A stretch of 42,994 nt of DNA from Bacillus sp. BA3 (lineage in GTDB: Bacteria > Bacillota > Bacilli > Bacillales > DSM-1321): contig PIZR01000002.1 in the NCBI GenBank assembly GCA_002835675.1, forward strand, positions 284,589-327,582, in the 5' to 3' direction. The position numbers and the translations under genes were made by a program. Of the stretch, positions 25,610-36,498 are shown one piece after another (the stretch's first letter is position 1; every line of letters starts with the position of its first letter). Below the pieces are notes generated by a model, which was given only the letters and a program-made list of their open reading frames with translations, ran no database searches and was not told the origin of the DNA.

Positions 25610-25638
25610 ATCATAACAATTGCCACTTCGTGATTCAA
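25610..25638 (-). promoter_or_regulatory. Sigma-A promoter of brxB
   Basis: TTGAAT (25638-25633) and TATGAT (25615-25610) are 17 bases apart on the minus strand, about 35 bases before the start codon. Confidence 0.65.
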
Positions 25639-25733
25639 TAAATTTACCTGTCAAAACTGCATAAACCATTTCCGAACACGTTTAAAACGAAAGGTATGCG
25701 GGAATCATGTGTGTAACAACAAGACTTACAATA

Positions 25734-25775
25734 GGATGGGGCAGGCGTGGGAGACAATCCACGCCTGCCCCATCC
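25734..25775 (-). terminator. Long perfect hairpin after meaB
   Basis: GGATGGGGCAGGCGTGG and its exact complement form a 17-base-pair stem around an eight-base loop. The T tract on the minus strand is poor (TATTGTAA), so it may act as a terminator of the mutA-mutB-meaB operon or stabilise the transcript end. Confidence 0.7.
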
Positions 25776-25784
25776 CATTTCTTT

Positions 25785-26912
25785 TTAATTTGACTTAAAT
25801 GTATCGGTAAAAGATTGAAAGGCCTGCTTAACAGCAGCAGTGACCGTTTTATTCCCTGACATCACTTGGTTCTCGAGAATTGGGAGAAGACTCTTGACGG
25901 TTTCATTTTTATAAAACATCGTTTTAAGCTGGTGATCCATCAATGAATAAAGCCATTCCTTAGATTGCATTCTTCTCCGTTCTTGAAAAACACCCGATTC
26001 CTTGGTCAAATCGGAAAATTCATTCATTACATCCCAAAGCTCAGGAATTCCTTTACCGGTTATCGCTGAACAAGTATATGCCTTTCCTGCCCAACCCTTT
26101 GTTGCTGGCTGAAGGAAGTGCAAGATTCTGCTATATTCGGACTTCGTCCTAATCGCCAGCGGAATGTTCTCTCCATCGGCTTTATTGACCACAATTCCGT
26201 CCACAAGTTCCAGAATCCCTTTTTTCATCCCTTGTAATTCATCTCCGGCACCTGTAAGGACAAGGAGCATGAAGAAGTCGACCATACTTCGAACTATAGC
26301 TTCACTCTGACCGACACCGACCGTTTCAATCAGTATCACATCAAATCCTGCCGCTTCACAAAGCAACATCGTTTCCCTCGTTTTGCGGTGAACTCCTCCT
26401 AGAGTGCCTTCGGATGGAGAGGGTCTTATGAAGGCATGGGGGTTTCTTGCCAGCTCCTCCATCCTTGTCTTATCGCCTAGTATACTTCCGCCATTGATCG
26501 AAGAGCTTGGATCGACGGCTAGAACGGCAACCTTATGGCCCCTGTCACACAAATAGGTTCCGAACGTCTCGATGAAGGTACTTTTTCCGGCACCGGGCAC
26601 TCCGGAAATCCCGATGCGAATCGAATTTCCTGTATGAGGAAGGATGCTATGCAATAATTCCTGTGCATGATCCAAGTGGTGGGATGCATTGCTTTCAACC
26701 AATGTAATCCCTTTAGCTAGCTTGGCCCTGTCACCTTTTATGATTCCCTCTTTAAGTTCATGGACCGGTATGTTTACATTATGTTTTTTGACGAATTTGC
26801 TTTTAGAAGGTTTGTTATGGCTTGCTGCTAATTCTACACCTGGCTTTAATGAAGAAGCAAAACCTTCCTGATTGTTATGATCGACCCATTCGGGCTTCTT
26901 GTCTTCACTCAT
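25785..26912 (-). CDS. meaB: Methylmalonyl-CoA mutase-associated GTPase MeaB
   Basis: MeaB is a G3E-family GTPase that protects methylmalonyl-CoA mutase and gates delivery of adenosylcobalamin to it. The 375-residue sequence has Walker [10 protein letters not shown] at about residues 101-109, the switch region AVDPSSS, a conserved ETVGVGQSE and the guanine-specificity NKAD motif. Its ATG shares one base with the stop of mutB (TAATG), so translation is coupled. The first 50 residues are a variable lead-in. It could be called ArgK in older annotation. Confidence 0.94.
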   Translation of the reverse strand: MSEDKKPEWVDHNNQEGFASSLKPGVELAASHNKPSKSKFVKKHNVNIPVHELKEGIIKGDRAKLAKGITLVESNASHHLDHAQELLHSILPHTGNSIRIGISGVPGAGKSTFIETFGTYLCDRGHKVAVLAVDPSSSINGGSILGDKTRMEELARNPHAFIRPSPSEGTLGGVHRKTRETMLLCEAAGFDVILIETVGVGQSEAIVRSMVDFFMLLVLTGAGDELQGMKKGILELVDGIVVNKADGENIPLAIRTKSEYSRILHFLQPATKGWAGKAYTCSAITGKGIPELWDVMNEFSDLTKESGVFQERRRMQSKEWLYSLMDHQLKTMFYKNETVKSLLPILENQVMSGNKTVTAAVKQAFQSFTDTFKSN

Positions 26913-29104
26913 TATTGAGCCACTTCCTCATATCCAAGGCGATTGTATATTTCCTGAAGCACTTTCTTTGCTGCCTGCGGAATGACCGTACCAGGTCCAA
27001 AAATGGCTGTAGCGCCATTTTCCATTAGGTAATCATAATCCTGTGCAGGGATGACCCCGCCTACGATCACTATAATGTCCTCACGTCCCAAGTTCTTCAG
27101 TTCCGTCATAAGCTGCGGCAACAATGTTTTATGGCCGGCAGCAAGCGAACTCATTCCGACTACATGCACATCATTTTCCACGGCCTGGATGGCGGTTTCT
27201 TTCGGTGTTTGGAATAATGGACCGATATCTACATCATAGCCCAAATCCGCAAACCCCGTTCCGACTACTTTAGCTCCACGATCATGACCGTCCTGACCCA
27301 TTTTAGCCATTAACAATCGCGGTCTTCTTCCTTCATTTTCAAGAAACTCTTCCGTCATGCGGACGACTTCTTCAATTTCCGCTTCCTTTGAGTATGCCGA
27401 GCTGTATACACCGCTGATAGAACGGATCGTTGCTTTGTGACGTCCAGCAACCTCCTCAATCGCATCGGAGATTTCACCTAATGAAGCCCGTACTCTTGCA
27501 GCTTGCACAGCCAGTTCAAGAAGATTACCTTCGCCAGTTCTGGCAGCCATGGATAGCGCTTGAAGGGCTTCATCCACCTTTTCCTGATCACGTTTCGCTT
27601 TTAATTCGCTCAAACGCTTAAGCTGACTTTCGCGAACTGCTGTATTATCAATCTCCAGTATTTCAATCGGATCTTCTTTTTTCAAACGATACTTATTTAC
27701 ACCTACGATCGTTTCATCCTGAGAATCGATTTTAGCCTGACGCTTTGCAGCGGCTTCCTCGATCCTCATTTTTGGAAGGCCGGTTTCAATAGCCTTCGCC
27801 ATTCCGCCAAGGCCTTCGATTTCTTCTATGTGAGCCCAAGCCCGTTCGATCAATTCATTTGTGAGTGATTCTACATAGTATGAACCCGCCCATGGATCGA
27901 TTACTTTTGTGATCCCCGTTTCCTCCTGCAGATATAACTGTGTGTTACGTGCAATTCGTGCCGAGAAATCCGTTGGCAGGGCAATGGCCTCATCCAATGC
28001 GTTCGTATGCAGGGACTGTGTATGCCCAAGTGCAGCGGCATGCGCTTCAATAAGGGTCCTTGCGACATTGTTAAACGGATCCTGCTCGGAGAGGCTCCAG
28101 CCGGAGGTTTGGGAATGGGTTCTCAATGCCATCGCTTTATTATTTTTCGGCTCGAATTGTTTCATCAGTTTTGACCAAATGAAACGAGCCGCCCGCATTT
28201 TCGAGACTTCCATGAAATAGTTCATTCCTACAGCCCAGAAGAATGACAGTCGTGGTGCGAACTTATCGATATCAATACCTGCTTTCATTCCGGTACGTGC
28301 ATACTCAAGCCCATCCGCCAACGTATAGGCAAGTTCGATATCAGCCGGTGCCCCCGCTTCTTGCAGATGATAACCGGAGATGGAAATGGAATTGAATTTG
28401 GGCATATATTTGGATGTATACTCAAATATATCAGCTATGATTTTCATGGACATTTCAGGTGGGTAGATATACGTATTCCGAACCATGTATTCCTTTAAGA
28501 TGTCATTTTGAATCGTGCCTGAAAGCTTATCCTGTGTTACGCCTTGTTCTTCAGCTGTCACGATATAAAATGCAAGTATGGGTAATACTGCGCCGTTCAT
28601 CGTCATTGACACGGACATTTGATCAAGCGGAATGCCGTCAAATAGGATTTTCATGTCAAGAATTGAATCAATGGCGACTCCCGCCTTCCCCACATCACCG
28701 ACAACGCGTGGATGATCGGAGTCATAACCGCGGTGTGTAGCTAAATCAAAGGCAACTGAGAGCCCTTTTTGCCCCATCGCCAGGTTACGTCTGTAAAACG
28801 CATTGGATTCCTCAGCAGTCGAAAAACCTGCATACTGACGTACCGTCCAAGGACGATTGACATACATCGAAGGATAAGGTCCTCTTGTAAAAGGAGCGAT
28901 GCCTGGCACACTTTCCATATGCTCCAAGTCACGATTATCTTTCTCAATATAAAGCGGTTTGATTTTTATTTGTTCATTGGTTTCAAACAAAAGATCCTCA
29001 ATGTTTTTCCCAACGGCTTTTTCGGCTTCCTTTTTCCATGCCTCCACCGTACCTTTAACCTCAGACTTAGCAGGATTTATAGCAGAAAAATTCGGTTTTT
29101 TCAT
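26912..29104 (-). CDS. mutB: Methylmalonyl-CoA mutase large (catalytic) subunit
   Basis: This B12-dependent enzyme rearranges (R)-methylmalonyl-CoA to succinyl-CoA. The 730-residue protein has the TIM-barrel substrate domain (with [16 protein letters not shown] near residue 340) and a C-terminal cobalamin domain with [11 protein letters not shown], the DxHxxG base-off motif, near residue 605. Length is normal. It lies one base after mutA and overlaps meaB by one base. It also resembles scpA/bhbA, the same family. Confidence 0.96.
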   Translation of the reverse strand: MKKPNFSAINPAKSEVKGTVEAWKKEAEKAVGKNIEDLLFETNEQIKIKPLYIEKDNRDLEHMESVPGIAPFTRGPYPSMYVNRPWTVRQYAGFSTAEESNAFYRRNLAMGQKGLSVAFDLATHRGYDSDHPRVVGDVGKAGVAIDSILDMKILFDGIPLDQMSVSMTMNGAVLPILAFYIVTAEEQGVTQDKLSGTIQNDILKEYMVRNTYIYPPEMSMKIIADIFEYTSKYMPKFNSISISGYHLQEAGAPADIELAYTLADGLEYARTGMKAGIDIDKFAPRLSFFWAVGMNYFMEVSKMRAARFIWSKLMKQFEPKNNKAMALRTHSQTSGWSLSEQDPFNNVARTLIEAHAAALGHTQSLHTNALDEAIALPTDFSARIARNTQLYLQEETGITKVIDPWAGSYYVESLTNELIERAWAHIEEIEGLGGMAKAIETGLPKMRIEEAAAKRQAKIDSQDETIVGVNKYRLKKEDPIEILEIDNTAVRESQLKRLSELKAKRDQEKVDEALQALSMAARTGEGNLLELAVQAARVRASLGEISDAIEEVAGRHKATIRSISGVYSSAYSKEAEIEEVVRMTEEFLENEGRRPRLLMAKMGQDGHDRGAKVVGTGFADLGYDVDIGPLFQTPKETAIQAVENDVHVVGMSSLAAGHKTLLPQLMTELKNLGREDIIVIVGGVIPAQDYDYLMENGATAIFGPGTVIPQAAKKVLQEIYNRLGYEEVAQ

Positions 29105-29105
29105 T

Positions 29106-31016
29106 TCAGTTCACCCCCAGCTTCTGCAATAATTCCGATAAAATGGCTATTGCATTCGTTTTGACATGGATAAAATCTTTGACTCCGGCTTCACTTAGTG
29201 TAATCTCAAATTCTTCTTGCTGCTTGCCGGCACTATAAATAGTGATTTCAGGGAATTGCTTTTTAATTTCTTTAATGGTGACTGGCGCCAATTCCGAATA
29301 GTCACCATCACTGCCGCAAACACAATAGATAGGGAGCTTGGTCGCAGCTACATAATCGACTGCTTCCTCAACGGTTTGACAACCCTTACTGCCGGTTGTT
29401 TCAATACCACCTGCTGCAGCAAGACTTGTAACGAAATCTGCACGAGGTTTATAAGATTTGAGATTTTTCAAATTAATTAAACCAATAGTTGGGGCCGTTC
29501 CACTTATTTCTTTATACTTTTCACTGCGTAGCCTTAACTGTTCGAACTGAATGGATACCCGATCCAAGTAAAGTGGTGTAATGCCAACCGGCTTCTCAAC
29601 TTTCATATATGACACATGGTTATCCCGTGTCGTGTTTTTAATCTTATCAGCAGGATTCGGATATACATTCGTTCCGATGATACTTTCTTTTCTGAAAGCC
29701 GCATTTTGAACCTTTTCTTGGTAAACTTCAGCTATTTCCTTCTGAAGGGTGCCTTGTTTAATTAGCTCAAGAATCCCTCCAGCTGCATCGATTTCAAGGA
29801 ATTTCGCCCAAGCCTTTTCAGCCAATTCATCCGTTAGTTGCTCAACATACCATGAACCGCCAGCAGGATCGACCACTGTTGTGATATTTGTTTCTTCTTT
29901 TAAAATCAAGTGAGTATTACGGGCAATTCTTTCTGAGAAATCATCGGTTTCACCAGTTGCGTGTGTGAATGGATGAATTTGAAGATATTGAATGCCTCCA
30001 ATTGCGGCAGCGAAAGCTTGGTTTGTTGTCCGAAGAATATTGACGTGCTGATCATATAGCGTTTCTGTCAACTCGGAAGTAACGGCATGTATCGCCATTT
30101 TAAAATGGTCAGATGCTGTATCGAAAGCTTCTGCAAGACCTGCCCAGAGCCTTCTTGCAGCCCGTAGCTTAGCGATGGACATGAAGTAATTCGAATCCAC
30201 AGCAAAAGAGAATACTATTCTTTCGGAAACCGAAGCAATAGAAAGCCCTTGCTTTTGCCCTTCCAATAGATATTGGACCGCTGCCGATAATCCGTAAGCT
30301 ATTTCTTGTACGGCATTGGCTCCTCCATTATGGTAGACTGCCGTATTAATCAAAACTGTTTTTAAACCCCTGCCTACCTTCTGATAATCTTGGATTGTCT
30401 CCAGCCAGTCTGCAAAATAGTTATCCGTATCTTCTGGCAGCTGACCGCAAATGAGCCATTCTGCAATGGGATCTTCAGCAATAACGCCTGTCATTTGGGT
30501 ATTTTGTGCTTCGGCAACCGCTTTGAATTGAGGGAATAATCCTTTTTGTTTCCCCTTAAGGTCAATGAAAACCGGTATTTCTTTTAATGGGATATCCTTA
30601 AACAATTTTTCAGCCCTTGCTCCCTCGGCAAGCAATCGTGCAGGGTATGCCACGACATTTTGACCGCGCTTGAATGAAGCCTTCATCTTTTCATTTGCTT
30701 CTTCAGCCGTGATACCGCTTACAGGTTGAACGACAAGCCAAGGTTTCTCATGATATCCCGTTGGGGACGTTCCTCGGGTGAAAGGGAAGAATCCTGGCAA
30801 TTCGGCTACTTTTTCCGTTGATTCCGCCTTTTCTGTATAGAGCGGATATAAAGTGATGCCCTCATATGTATTCGTTTTTAGCTTTTCTACACTTTTCCCT
30901 TTTAAACTTGCTTCCGCAGCTTCTTTCCACTCTTCAAAAGAAGGCTTAGGAAAGGTTATGTTTTTTACATCTTTCAGTTCCATCTGTAATCGCTTTCTTA
31001 TCTTTTGCCGCCTCAT
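29106..31016 (-). CDS. mutA: Methylmalonyl-CoA mutase small subunit
   Basis: This is the structural partner of MutB. The 636-residue sequence matches the barrel domain ([19 protein letters not shown] near the N terminus) and a degenerate C-terminal cobalamin-like domain that lacks DxHxxG, as expected for the non-catalytic subunit. I keep the ATG at 31016, nine bases after AAGGG. An internal ATG at 30983 starts at the usual family N terminus but has no ribosome-binding site. It is the first gene of the mut operon. Confidence 0.93.
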   Translation of the reverse strand: MRRQKIRKRLQMELKDVKNITFPKPSFEEWKEAAEASLKGKSVEKLKTNTYEGITLYPLYTEKAESTEKVAELPGFFPFTRGTSPTGYHEKPWLVVQPVSGITAEEANEKMKASFKRGQNVVAYPARLLAEGARAEKLFKDIPLKEIPVFIDLKGKQKGLFPQFKAVAEAQNTQMTGVIAEDPIAEWLICGQLPEDTDNYFADWLETIQDYQKVGRGLKTVLINTAVYHNGGANAVQEIAYGLSAAVQYLLEGQKQGLSIASVSERIVFSFAVDSNYFMSIAKLRAARRLWAGLAEAFDTASDHFKMAIHAVTSELTETLYDQHVNILRTTNQAFAAAIGGIQYLQIHPFTHATGETDDFSERIARNTHLILKEETNITTVVDPAGGSWYVEQLTDELAEKAWAKFLEIDAAGGILELIKQGTLQKEIAEVYQEKVQNAAFRKESIIGTNVYPNPADKIKNTTRDNHVSYMKVEKPVGITPLYLDRVSIQFEQLRLRSEKYKEISGTAPTIGLINLKNLKSYKPRADFVTSLAAAGGIETTGSKGCQTVEEAVDYVAATKLPIYCVCGSDGDYSELAPVTIKEIKKQFPEITIYSAGKQQEEFEITLSEAGVKDFIHVKTNAIAILSELLQKLGVN

Positions 31017-31535
31017 ACGCCCTGTCCCTTCATTCGGAGAACGAACGCTCAGTCAGTTTTGGATAAGAAAACCACCCTCCCGTCAATTTAATCTGGATTA
31101 TACTAACATTCTACCATATTTTTCTTTAAATTTAAGACTATAGAAATTAGTAAATCTGTTATAAGGGAAAACACTAGCCTATTTCGCCTCTTTATAAATC
31201 AAGTACAGCCCTGATCTGTATTAGAACAGCTCTTAATAAAATAATAGCAAAAATAAAATTTTTGTCGATGTTTTTCTACGGAAAAGAGAAATGACTGGGT
31301 TAAACTTTGGCGACGAATCAGCATACTTCATCTTTGACTAAACCAAAAGTGAAAGGGAAATCGATAACTGCTAGACTAAATGAAGTTAAGGAACCACCCT
31401 CATCACCTTAGGTATGGTTTCAAAATTTTAAAACAATGGTGATTGAAACGGGTTTGCGAGACTCCTGCTTGGAAGAGCGCGTCCAGTGGAACCCCATGCC
31501 TGGAGTTCCAAACAACGTTCAAATTGTAGCAATCA
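31017..31535. promoter_or_regulatory. Intergenic region upstream of mutA
   Basis: No gene is seen here. It should hold the mutA promoter; TATAAT occurs on the minus strand around 31107 but without a good -35. GAACGAACGCTC at 31039-31050 resembles a TetR-family operator (GAACG-NN-CGTTC with one mismatch) and lies in the leader. A decayed repeat fragment is at about 31444-31510. Confidence 0.4.
31444..31510. repeat. Degenerate copy of the dispersed repeat
   Basis: TTTGCGAGACTCCTGCTTGG followed by AGAGCGCGTCCAGTGGAACCC resembles the minus-strand start of the element at 24813-25092 (TTTGCGACACTCCTGCCGAG) but lacks its central GCGC hairpin and distal half. Confidence 0.5.
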
Positions 31536-31582
31536 TAAAAAAACTGTAGGCAAACTCGATTCATCGAGTTTGCCTACAGTCT
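31536..31582 (-). terminator. Terminator of the bkd operon
   Basis: ACTGTAGGCAAACTCGAT (31543-31560) and ATCGAGTTTGCCTACAGT (31563-31580) form a perfect 18-base-pair stem with a TC loop, followed on the minus strand by T7. Confidence 0.92.
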
Positions 31583-31616
31583 AAAGGAATAACCCTCGGC
31601 CTTCCTTTTTTTCATT

Positions 31617-32903
31617 TTAGTAAATGGAAGTGTTATCTTTGGAAATCTTTTCGATGATTTCTTTAACCCTCGCGAGGAATCGTCCGCATACCAGTCCGTC
31701 CAAAACACGATGATCAAGTGATAAACAGAGATTTACCATATCTCGTACTGCAATCATGTCATTTATGACCACTGGGCGTTTTACAATCGTTTCAACTTGT
31801 AAAATGGCCGCCTGTGGATAATTGATGATTCCCATGGACTGGACAGAGCCAAATGAGCCAGTGTTATTAACAGTGAACGTACCACCTTGCATATCCTCTG
31901 CTTTTAACTTACCCGACTTCACTTTGGATGCAAGTTCCTGTATCTCCCTTGCTATACCTTTGATTGATTTTTCATCTGCATTTTTAATGACCGGTACAAA
32001 TAATGCATCTTCAGTTGCAACGGCTATCGATATATTGATTTCTTTCTTTTGTATGATTTTTTCGCCTGCCCACATCGAATTGAGCTCTGGAAATTCCGTA
32101 AGGGCTTGAGCAACCGCTTTTACGAAAAAGGCAAAGTACGTTAAATTATAGCCTTCTTTTTGTTTAAAGTCGGATTTTAGATTATCACGCAATTTCACCA
32201 TATTGCTTGCGTCAACTTCCACCATCGTCCAAGCATGCGGGATTTCGTGCTTACTTTTCAACATATTGGACGCAATTGCCTTACGGATTCCGGTAACGGG
32301 TATTTCCTTGTCACCAGCAGCAGTCGGCACATTTGTTACTGGACTGGTTTGACGACTAACTTGGAGGGCGACCTCTTTTGGAGCCGGATCGGATATCACG
32401 GAAGGCTCATCCGCCTTAGAAAGATTCCCTGATTCAACAAGTTTCAGTAAATCTTTACGGGTGATCCGTCCCTCATTCCCCGTTCCTTTAACCTTTGAAA
32501 GATCGATTCCATGCTCCTGGGAAAGTTTTAACACGGCAGGCGAATAGCGAGCTTTCCTTGATGGTTCGGCCGCTTGCTGCACTTCTCTTGTAACAGGTGC
32601 ATCAACATTTTCCTCATTCTGAGAAACAGCTTGCCCAGCATTATCGTTATCCGTCTTTGCCGTTTCGACTTCAATCGAGCAAATGACTTCCCCGACTGCC
32701 AATGTTTGATTCTCATCCGCTTTCAATTCCTTGATGATGCCCGTAAAGGAAGAAGGAACCTCAGCATTTACTTTATCCGTCATCACTTCAGCTAGCGGAT
32801 CGTATTTCGTGACATGATCCCCAGGCTTCACTAGCCATTTACTGATGGTTCCCTCTGTGACACTTTCGCCTAGTTGAGGCATCTTCATTAATTCCATAGC
32901 CAT
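31617..32903 (-). CDS. bkdB: Branched-chain 2-oxoacid dehydrogenase E2 (dihydrolipoyl transacylase)
   Basis: This is the core of the BKD complex, moving acyl groups from lipoate to CoA. It has 428 residues: a lipoyl domain with the modified Lys in MTDKVNAEV at about 40-48, a Ser/Ala/Glu-rich linker, a peripheral-subunit-binding domain (YSPAVLKLSQEHGIDLSKVK, about 120-140) and the catalytic domain ending in the active-site His of SLDHRVLDG. The ATG at 32903 follows AAGGAGG by eight bases; an earlier in-frame start at 32930 overlaps bkdAB and lacks a site. Confidence 0.95.
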   Translation of the reverse strand: MAMELMKMPQLGESVTEGTISKWLVKPGDHVTKYDPLAEVMTDKVNAEVPSSFTGIIKELKADENQTLAVGEVICSIEVETAKTDNDNAGQAVSQNEENVDAPVTREVQQAAEPSRKARYSPAVLKLSQEHGIDLSKVKGTGNEGRITRKDLLKLVESGNLSKADEPSVISDPAPKEVALQVSRQTSPVTNVPTAAGDKEIPVTGIRKAIASNMLKSKHEIPHAWTMVEVDASNMVKLRDNLKSDFKQKEGYNLTYFAFFVKAVAQALTEFPELNSMWAGEKIIQKKEINISIAVATEDALFVPVIKNADEKSIKGIAREIQELASKVKSGKLKAEDMQGGTFTVNNTGSFGSVQSMGIINYPQAAILQVETIVKRPVVINDMIAVRDMVNLCLSLDHRVLDGLVCGRFLARVKEIIEKISKDNTSIY

Positions 32904-32929
32904 AAATCGTTCCTCCTTCTTAACAGTCA

Positions 32930-33913
32930 TTAATACTCAGCCAATTCCCTCATTGCTTTTTCCACTTTATCAGGATTCACCATAAATTGTTTTTCCATCG
33001 TAGGCGCATATGGCATGGCTGGTACATCAGGTCCGGCCAATCGTTTTACAGGGGCATCCAAATCAAAAAGGCAATGCTCGGCAATGATGGCTGCGACCTC
33101 ACTCATGATGCTACCTTCTTTATTATCTTCCGTAACCAGTAATACTTTCCCCGTTTTAGAAGCCGCTTCTATGATAGCATCCTTATCCAAAGGATAGACG
33201 GTACGCAAGTCAAGAACATGTGCAGAAATTCCATCTGCAGCTAATTTTTCTGCTGCCTGAAGGGCAAAATGCACACAAAGGCCATAGGAGATGACAGTAA
33301 TGTCTTCCCCTTCCCTTTTCACATCCGCCTTACCGATGGGAAGTACATAATCTTCAGTGGGTACCTCACCCTTGATCAAGCGGTACGCGCGTTTATGTTC
33401 AAAGAAAAGAACTGGATCTTCGTCGCGAATGGCAGCTTTAAGCAAACCCTTTACATCATAAGGAGTGGAAGGCATCACTATTTTCAAACCCGGCTGATTG
33501 GCAAAGATTGCTTCAACCGATTGTGAATGATAAAGAGCTCCATGAATCCCTCCGCCATATGGAGCACGGATTACCATTGGACAGCTCCAGTCATTATTGG
33601 AACGATATCTAATTTTGGCTGCCTCTGAAACGATTTGGTTAATGGCAGGCATGATGAAATCAGCGAATTGCATCTCAGCTATCGGCCGAAGCCCATACAT
33701 GGCGGCTCCAATTCCCACTCCTGCAATTGCAGATTCAGCGAGCGGGGTATCGATGACCCTGGCTTCACCGAATTGGTCGTATAAGCCATTAGTGGCTTTA
33801 AAGACCCCACCTTTTTTTCCTACATCCTCACCCAATACGAATACACGGGAATCACGTTCCATCTCTTCCCTCATTGCCATTGTCACGGCATCTATATATG
33901 AAATCACTGGCAT
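32930..33913 (-). CDS. bkdAB: Branched-chain 2-oxoacid dehydrogenase E1 beta
   Basis: With E1 alpha this subunit forms the thiamine-diphosphate-dependent decarboxylase that acts on 2-oxoacids of Leu, Ile and Val. The 327-residue sequence has the transketolase pyrimidine domain (VLGEDVGKKGGVF, then the PLAESAIAGVGIGAAMYG loop with its cofactor Glu) and the C-terminal domain with VTEDNKEGS. AAGGGGG lies seven bases before the ATG. It starts 12 bases after bkdAA and ends 26 bases before bkdB. Confidence 0.95.
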   Translation of the reverse strand: MPVISYIDAVTMAMREEMERDSRVFVLGEDVGKKGGVFKATNGLYDQFGEARVIDTPLAESAIAGVGIGAAMYGLRPIAEMQFADFIMPAINQIVSEAAKIRYRSNNDWSCPMVIRAPYGGGIHGALYHSQSVEAIFANQPGLKIVMPSTPYDVKGLLKAAIRDEDPVLFFEHKRAYRLIKGEVPTEDYVLPIGKADVKREGEDITVISYGLCVHFALQAAEKLAADGISAHVLDLRTVYPLDKDAIIEAASKTGKVLLVTEDNKEGSIMSEVAAIIAEHCLFDLDAPVKRLAGPDVPAMPYAPTMEKQFMVNPDKVEKAMRELAEY

Positions 33914-33925
33914 TCTATTACCCCC

Positions 33926-34921
33926 TTACTTTTGTGCATACACATGATTCATAGCACTTTCAGCCTTCGGATATGGAGCATTTTCAGCATAATCGGTTGC
34001 TTCGTTGACTATCTTCATGACTTCATCATTCATTTGTTTCTCTAGGTCATCATCCATGATTCCCACTTCTTTTAAATACGCTCCAAATGTCATTATGGAA
34101 TCCTTCGTTTTGGCTTCGGCCACTTCGTCCGCCGTCCGGTAGCTTCGGTCATCATCATCACTTGAATGAGGTGTGAGCCTGTATGAAACGGTTTCTACCA
34201 GTGTAGGACCTTCTCCCCTTCGTGCACGGTCAGCCGCTTCTTTCACCGCTGCATACACTTCCAATGGATCATTGCCATCCACCGTTATTCCAGGCATCCC
34301 ATAGCCAATCGCCCTGTCGGAAACATTTTCACACGATAGCTGTTTCGAAATAGGAACGGAAATCGCATATTTATTATTTTCACACATGAAAATGACCGGT
34401 AGCTTATGCACACCTGCAAAGTTGGCCCCTTCATGAAAATCGCCCTGATTGGATGAACCTTCCCCAAACGTCACGAATGTTACCAAATCCTTACCTTCCA
34501 TCTTCCCTGCAAGGGCAATTCCAACAGCATGCGGGACCTGTGTCGTTACAGGTGATGATCCAGTGACAATCCTATTTTTCTTTTGACCGAAATGACCAGG
34601 CATCTGGCGCCCGCCGGAATTGGGATCTTCCTCTTTGGCGAAACCGGAAAGCATCAAGTCTTTAGCGGTCATTCCGAAGGTAAGTACCACACCTACATCC
34701 CGATAATAAGGCAGTACATAATCCTTTTGCCGATCTAGCGCAAACGCTGCCCCAACCTGTGCAGCTTCTTGCCCCTGGCAGGAAATCACGAAGGGAATTT
34801 TCCCGGATCGGTTTAAAAGCCACATGCGCTCATCAATTCTGCGGGACAAAAGCATTGTCCGGTACATATCTAAAACCGTTTCCTCATTTAAGCCTAATTG
34901 TTCATGACGTTTTTCTACCAT
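33926..34921 (-). CDS. bkdAA: Branched-chain 2-oxoacid dehydrogenase E1 alpha
   Basis: This is the thiamine-diphosphate-binding subunit of E1, 331 residues. The cofactor motif GEGSSNQGDFHEGANFA lies near residue 154, and the conserved phosphorylation-loop-like YRLTPHSSDDD near 250, which is characteristic of branched-chain rather than pyruvate E1. AGGAGG is followed by two adjacent ATGs; the second (34921) is at the better distance of seven bases. It begins 24 bases after lpdV. Confidence 0.95.
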   Translation of the reverse strand: MVEKRHEQLGLNEETVLDMYRTMLLSRRIDERMWLLNRSGKIPFVISCQGQEAAQVGAAFALDRQKDYVLPYYRDVGVVLTFGMTAKDLMLSGFAKEEDPNSGGRQMPGHFGQKKNRIVTGSSPVTTQVPHAVGIALAGKMEGKDLVTFVTFGEGSSNQGDFHEGANFAGVHKLPVIFMCENNKYAISVPISKQLSCENVSDRAIGYGMPGITVDGNDPLEVYAAVKEAADRARRGEGPTLVETVSYRLTPHSSDDDDRSYRTADEVAEAKTKDSIMTFGAYLKEVGIMDDDLEKQMNDEVMKIVNEATDYAENAPYPKAESAMNHVYAQK

Positions 34922-34945
34922 CATAAAACCTCCTGACCTTATTCT

Positions 34946-36367
34946 TTAAGAATGTATGGCACGTCCATCGACAGCAAGGGCCGCCTCTCCGATTGCTTCA
35001 GAAAGACTTGGGTGCGGATGGATTGTCTTGCCTATCTCCCAAGGTGTCGCATCAAGCACTTTCGCAAGTCCGGCTTCAGAAATCATATCCGTAACATGTG
35101 GCCCGATCATATGAACGCCCAGTATATCATCCGTTTTCTTATCGGCGATGATTTTGACAAAACCATCCGCTTCCCCGAAAACAAGGGCCTTACCAACTGC
35201 ACGGAATGGGAATTTCCCAATTTTAAGATCAAAGCCTTCCTTGTTTGCCTGTTCTTCCGTCAAACCGACACTTGCAGCTTCAGGGCTTGAATACACACAT
35301 TTTGAAATGAGCGAATAATCCAGCCGTTCCGATTTTTGGCCTGCGATATGTTCAACGGCCGTAATGCCTTCATGGGAGGCAACGTGAGCCAATTGCAGAC
35401 CGCCGATACAATCACCGATCGCATAAATATGTGTTTCCTTCGTTTGGAAGAAGTCATTGGTTTCAATAAAACCTTTTTCTTTCACAATTTCCGTATTTTC
35501 AAGGCCGATCCCTTCAACATTTGCTGATCTGCCTACGGACACCAACATTTTTTCAGCTATGAATTCCTCTACCGAACCTTTGACTTCAGCAGAAATGGAT
35601 ACTGAAGCATCCGTTTTCAGGGTTTCAGGCAATACCTTGGCACCTGTAACGAACTTGACGCCTTTTTTCGTTAGGAGACGAAGCATTTCACTGGAAATAT
35701 CATGGTCTTCAGTCGGGATGATTCTATCTGCATATTCGAGTACTGTCACTTCCACACCAAAATCATTAAGCATCGAAGCCCATTCAATGCCGATAACTCC
35801 ACCGCCTACAATAATCATTGATTTTGGCAGGCTCTCAAGCTTTAGAGCTTCATCCGATGTAAGCACCAATTCCCCATCAATCGCTAAACCGGGAAGTGTC
35901 TTCGGACGCGAACCCGTTGCAATGATGACATTCTGAGGAATGAGCATTTCATTTTCACTGCCATCATTCATTTCCACGGAAATTGTCCCAGGCATCGGTG
36001 AAAATATAGAAGGACCCAGTATACGCCCTAACCCTTCATAAACCGTTATCTTTCCTTGTTTCATCAAGTGCTGAACACCTTTATAGAGTTGATCGACCAC
36101 TTTATTCTTTCTTTCCTGCACCTTAAGGAAATCTACCTTTACATCCCCGGTAACAATACCGAATTCCTCACTTTTCACTGCAGTCTGATAAACTTCCGCA
36201 CTCCTTAAAAGTGCTTTCGAAGGGATACAGCCTTTATGTAGACACGTTCCGCCGAGCTTGCCTTTCTCCACGACAGCCGTTTTCAATCCTAATTGAGCAG
36301 CCCTTATTGCCGCCACATACCCGCCTGTTCCTCCTCCGAGGATAACGAGGTCAAATTCTTCAGCCAA
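34946..36367 (-). CDS. lpdV: Dihydrolipoamide dehydrogenase, BKD-associated (E3)
   Basis: This flavoprotein reoxidises the lipoyl group of E2 with NAD+. The 473-residue sequence has the FAD loop GGGTGGYVAA, the redox disulfide GGTCLHKGCIPSK at about residues 39-51, the NAD-binding GGGVIGIEWASM and the C-terminal HPHPSLSE active-site His. I place the start at TTG 36367, seven bases after AGGAGG; the GTG at 36373 abuts that site. It follows bcd after a 131-base gap that holds a hairpin and no buk gene. Confidence 0.95.
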   Translation of the reverse strand: MAEEFDLVILGGGTGGYVAAIRAAQLGLKTAVVEKGKLGGTCLHKGCIPSKALLRSAEVYQTAVKSEEFGIVTGDVKVDFLKVQERKNKVVDQLYKGVQHLMKQGKITVYEGLGRILGPSIFSPMPGTISVEMNDGSENEMLIPQNVIIATGSRPKTLPGLAIDGELVLTSDEALKLESLPKSMIIVGGGVIGIEWASMLNDFGVEVTVLEYADRIIPTEDHDISSEMLRLLTKKGVKFVTGAKVLPETLKTDASVSISAEVKGSVEEFIAEKMLVSVGRSANVEGIGLENTEIVKEKGFIETNDFFQTKETHIYAIGDCIGGLQLAHVASHEGITAVEHIAGQKSERLDYSLISKCVYSSPEAASVGLTEEQANKEGFDLKIGKFPFRAVGKALVFGEADGFVKIIADKKTDDILGVHMIGPHVTDMISEAGLAKVLDATPWEIGKTIHPHPSLSEAIGEAALAVDGRAIHS

Positions 36368-36446
36368 AACCACTCCTCCTCACAAATACATACAGTTTGT
36401 CACCATTTTTACTTGTCCTATGTTTATTACGTTATCCATGTTGAAA

Positions 36447-36476
36447 ATTCCTGTGTTTATTAAAAAAAACACAGGA
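36447..36476 (-). terminator. Hairpin between bcd and lpdV
   Basis: ATTCCTGTGTTT and AAACACAGGAAT form a stem on the minus strand with a T/A-rich loop, followed only by TTTC. It may attenuate or stabilise the transcript rather than end it. It occupies the place where B. subtilis has buk. Confidence 0.5.
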
Positions 36477-36498
36477 ATCTAATCTTGTAAAACTACAT

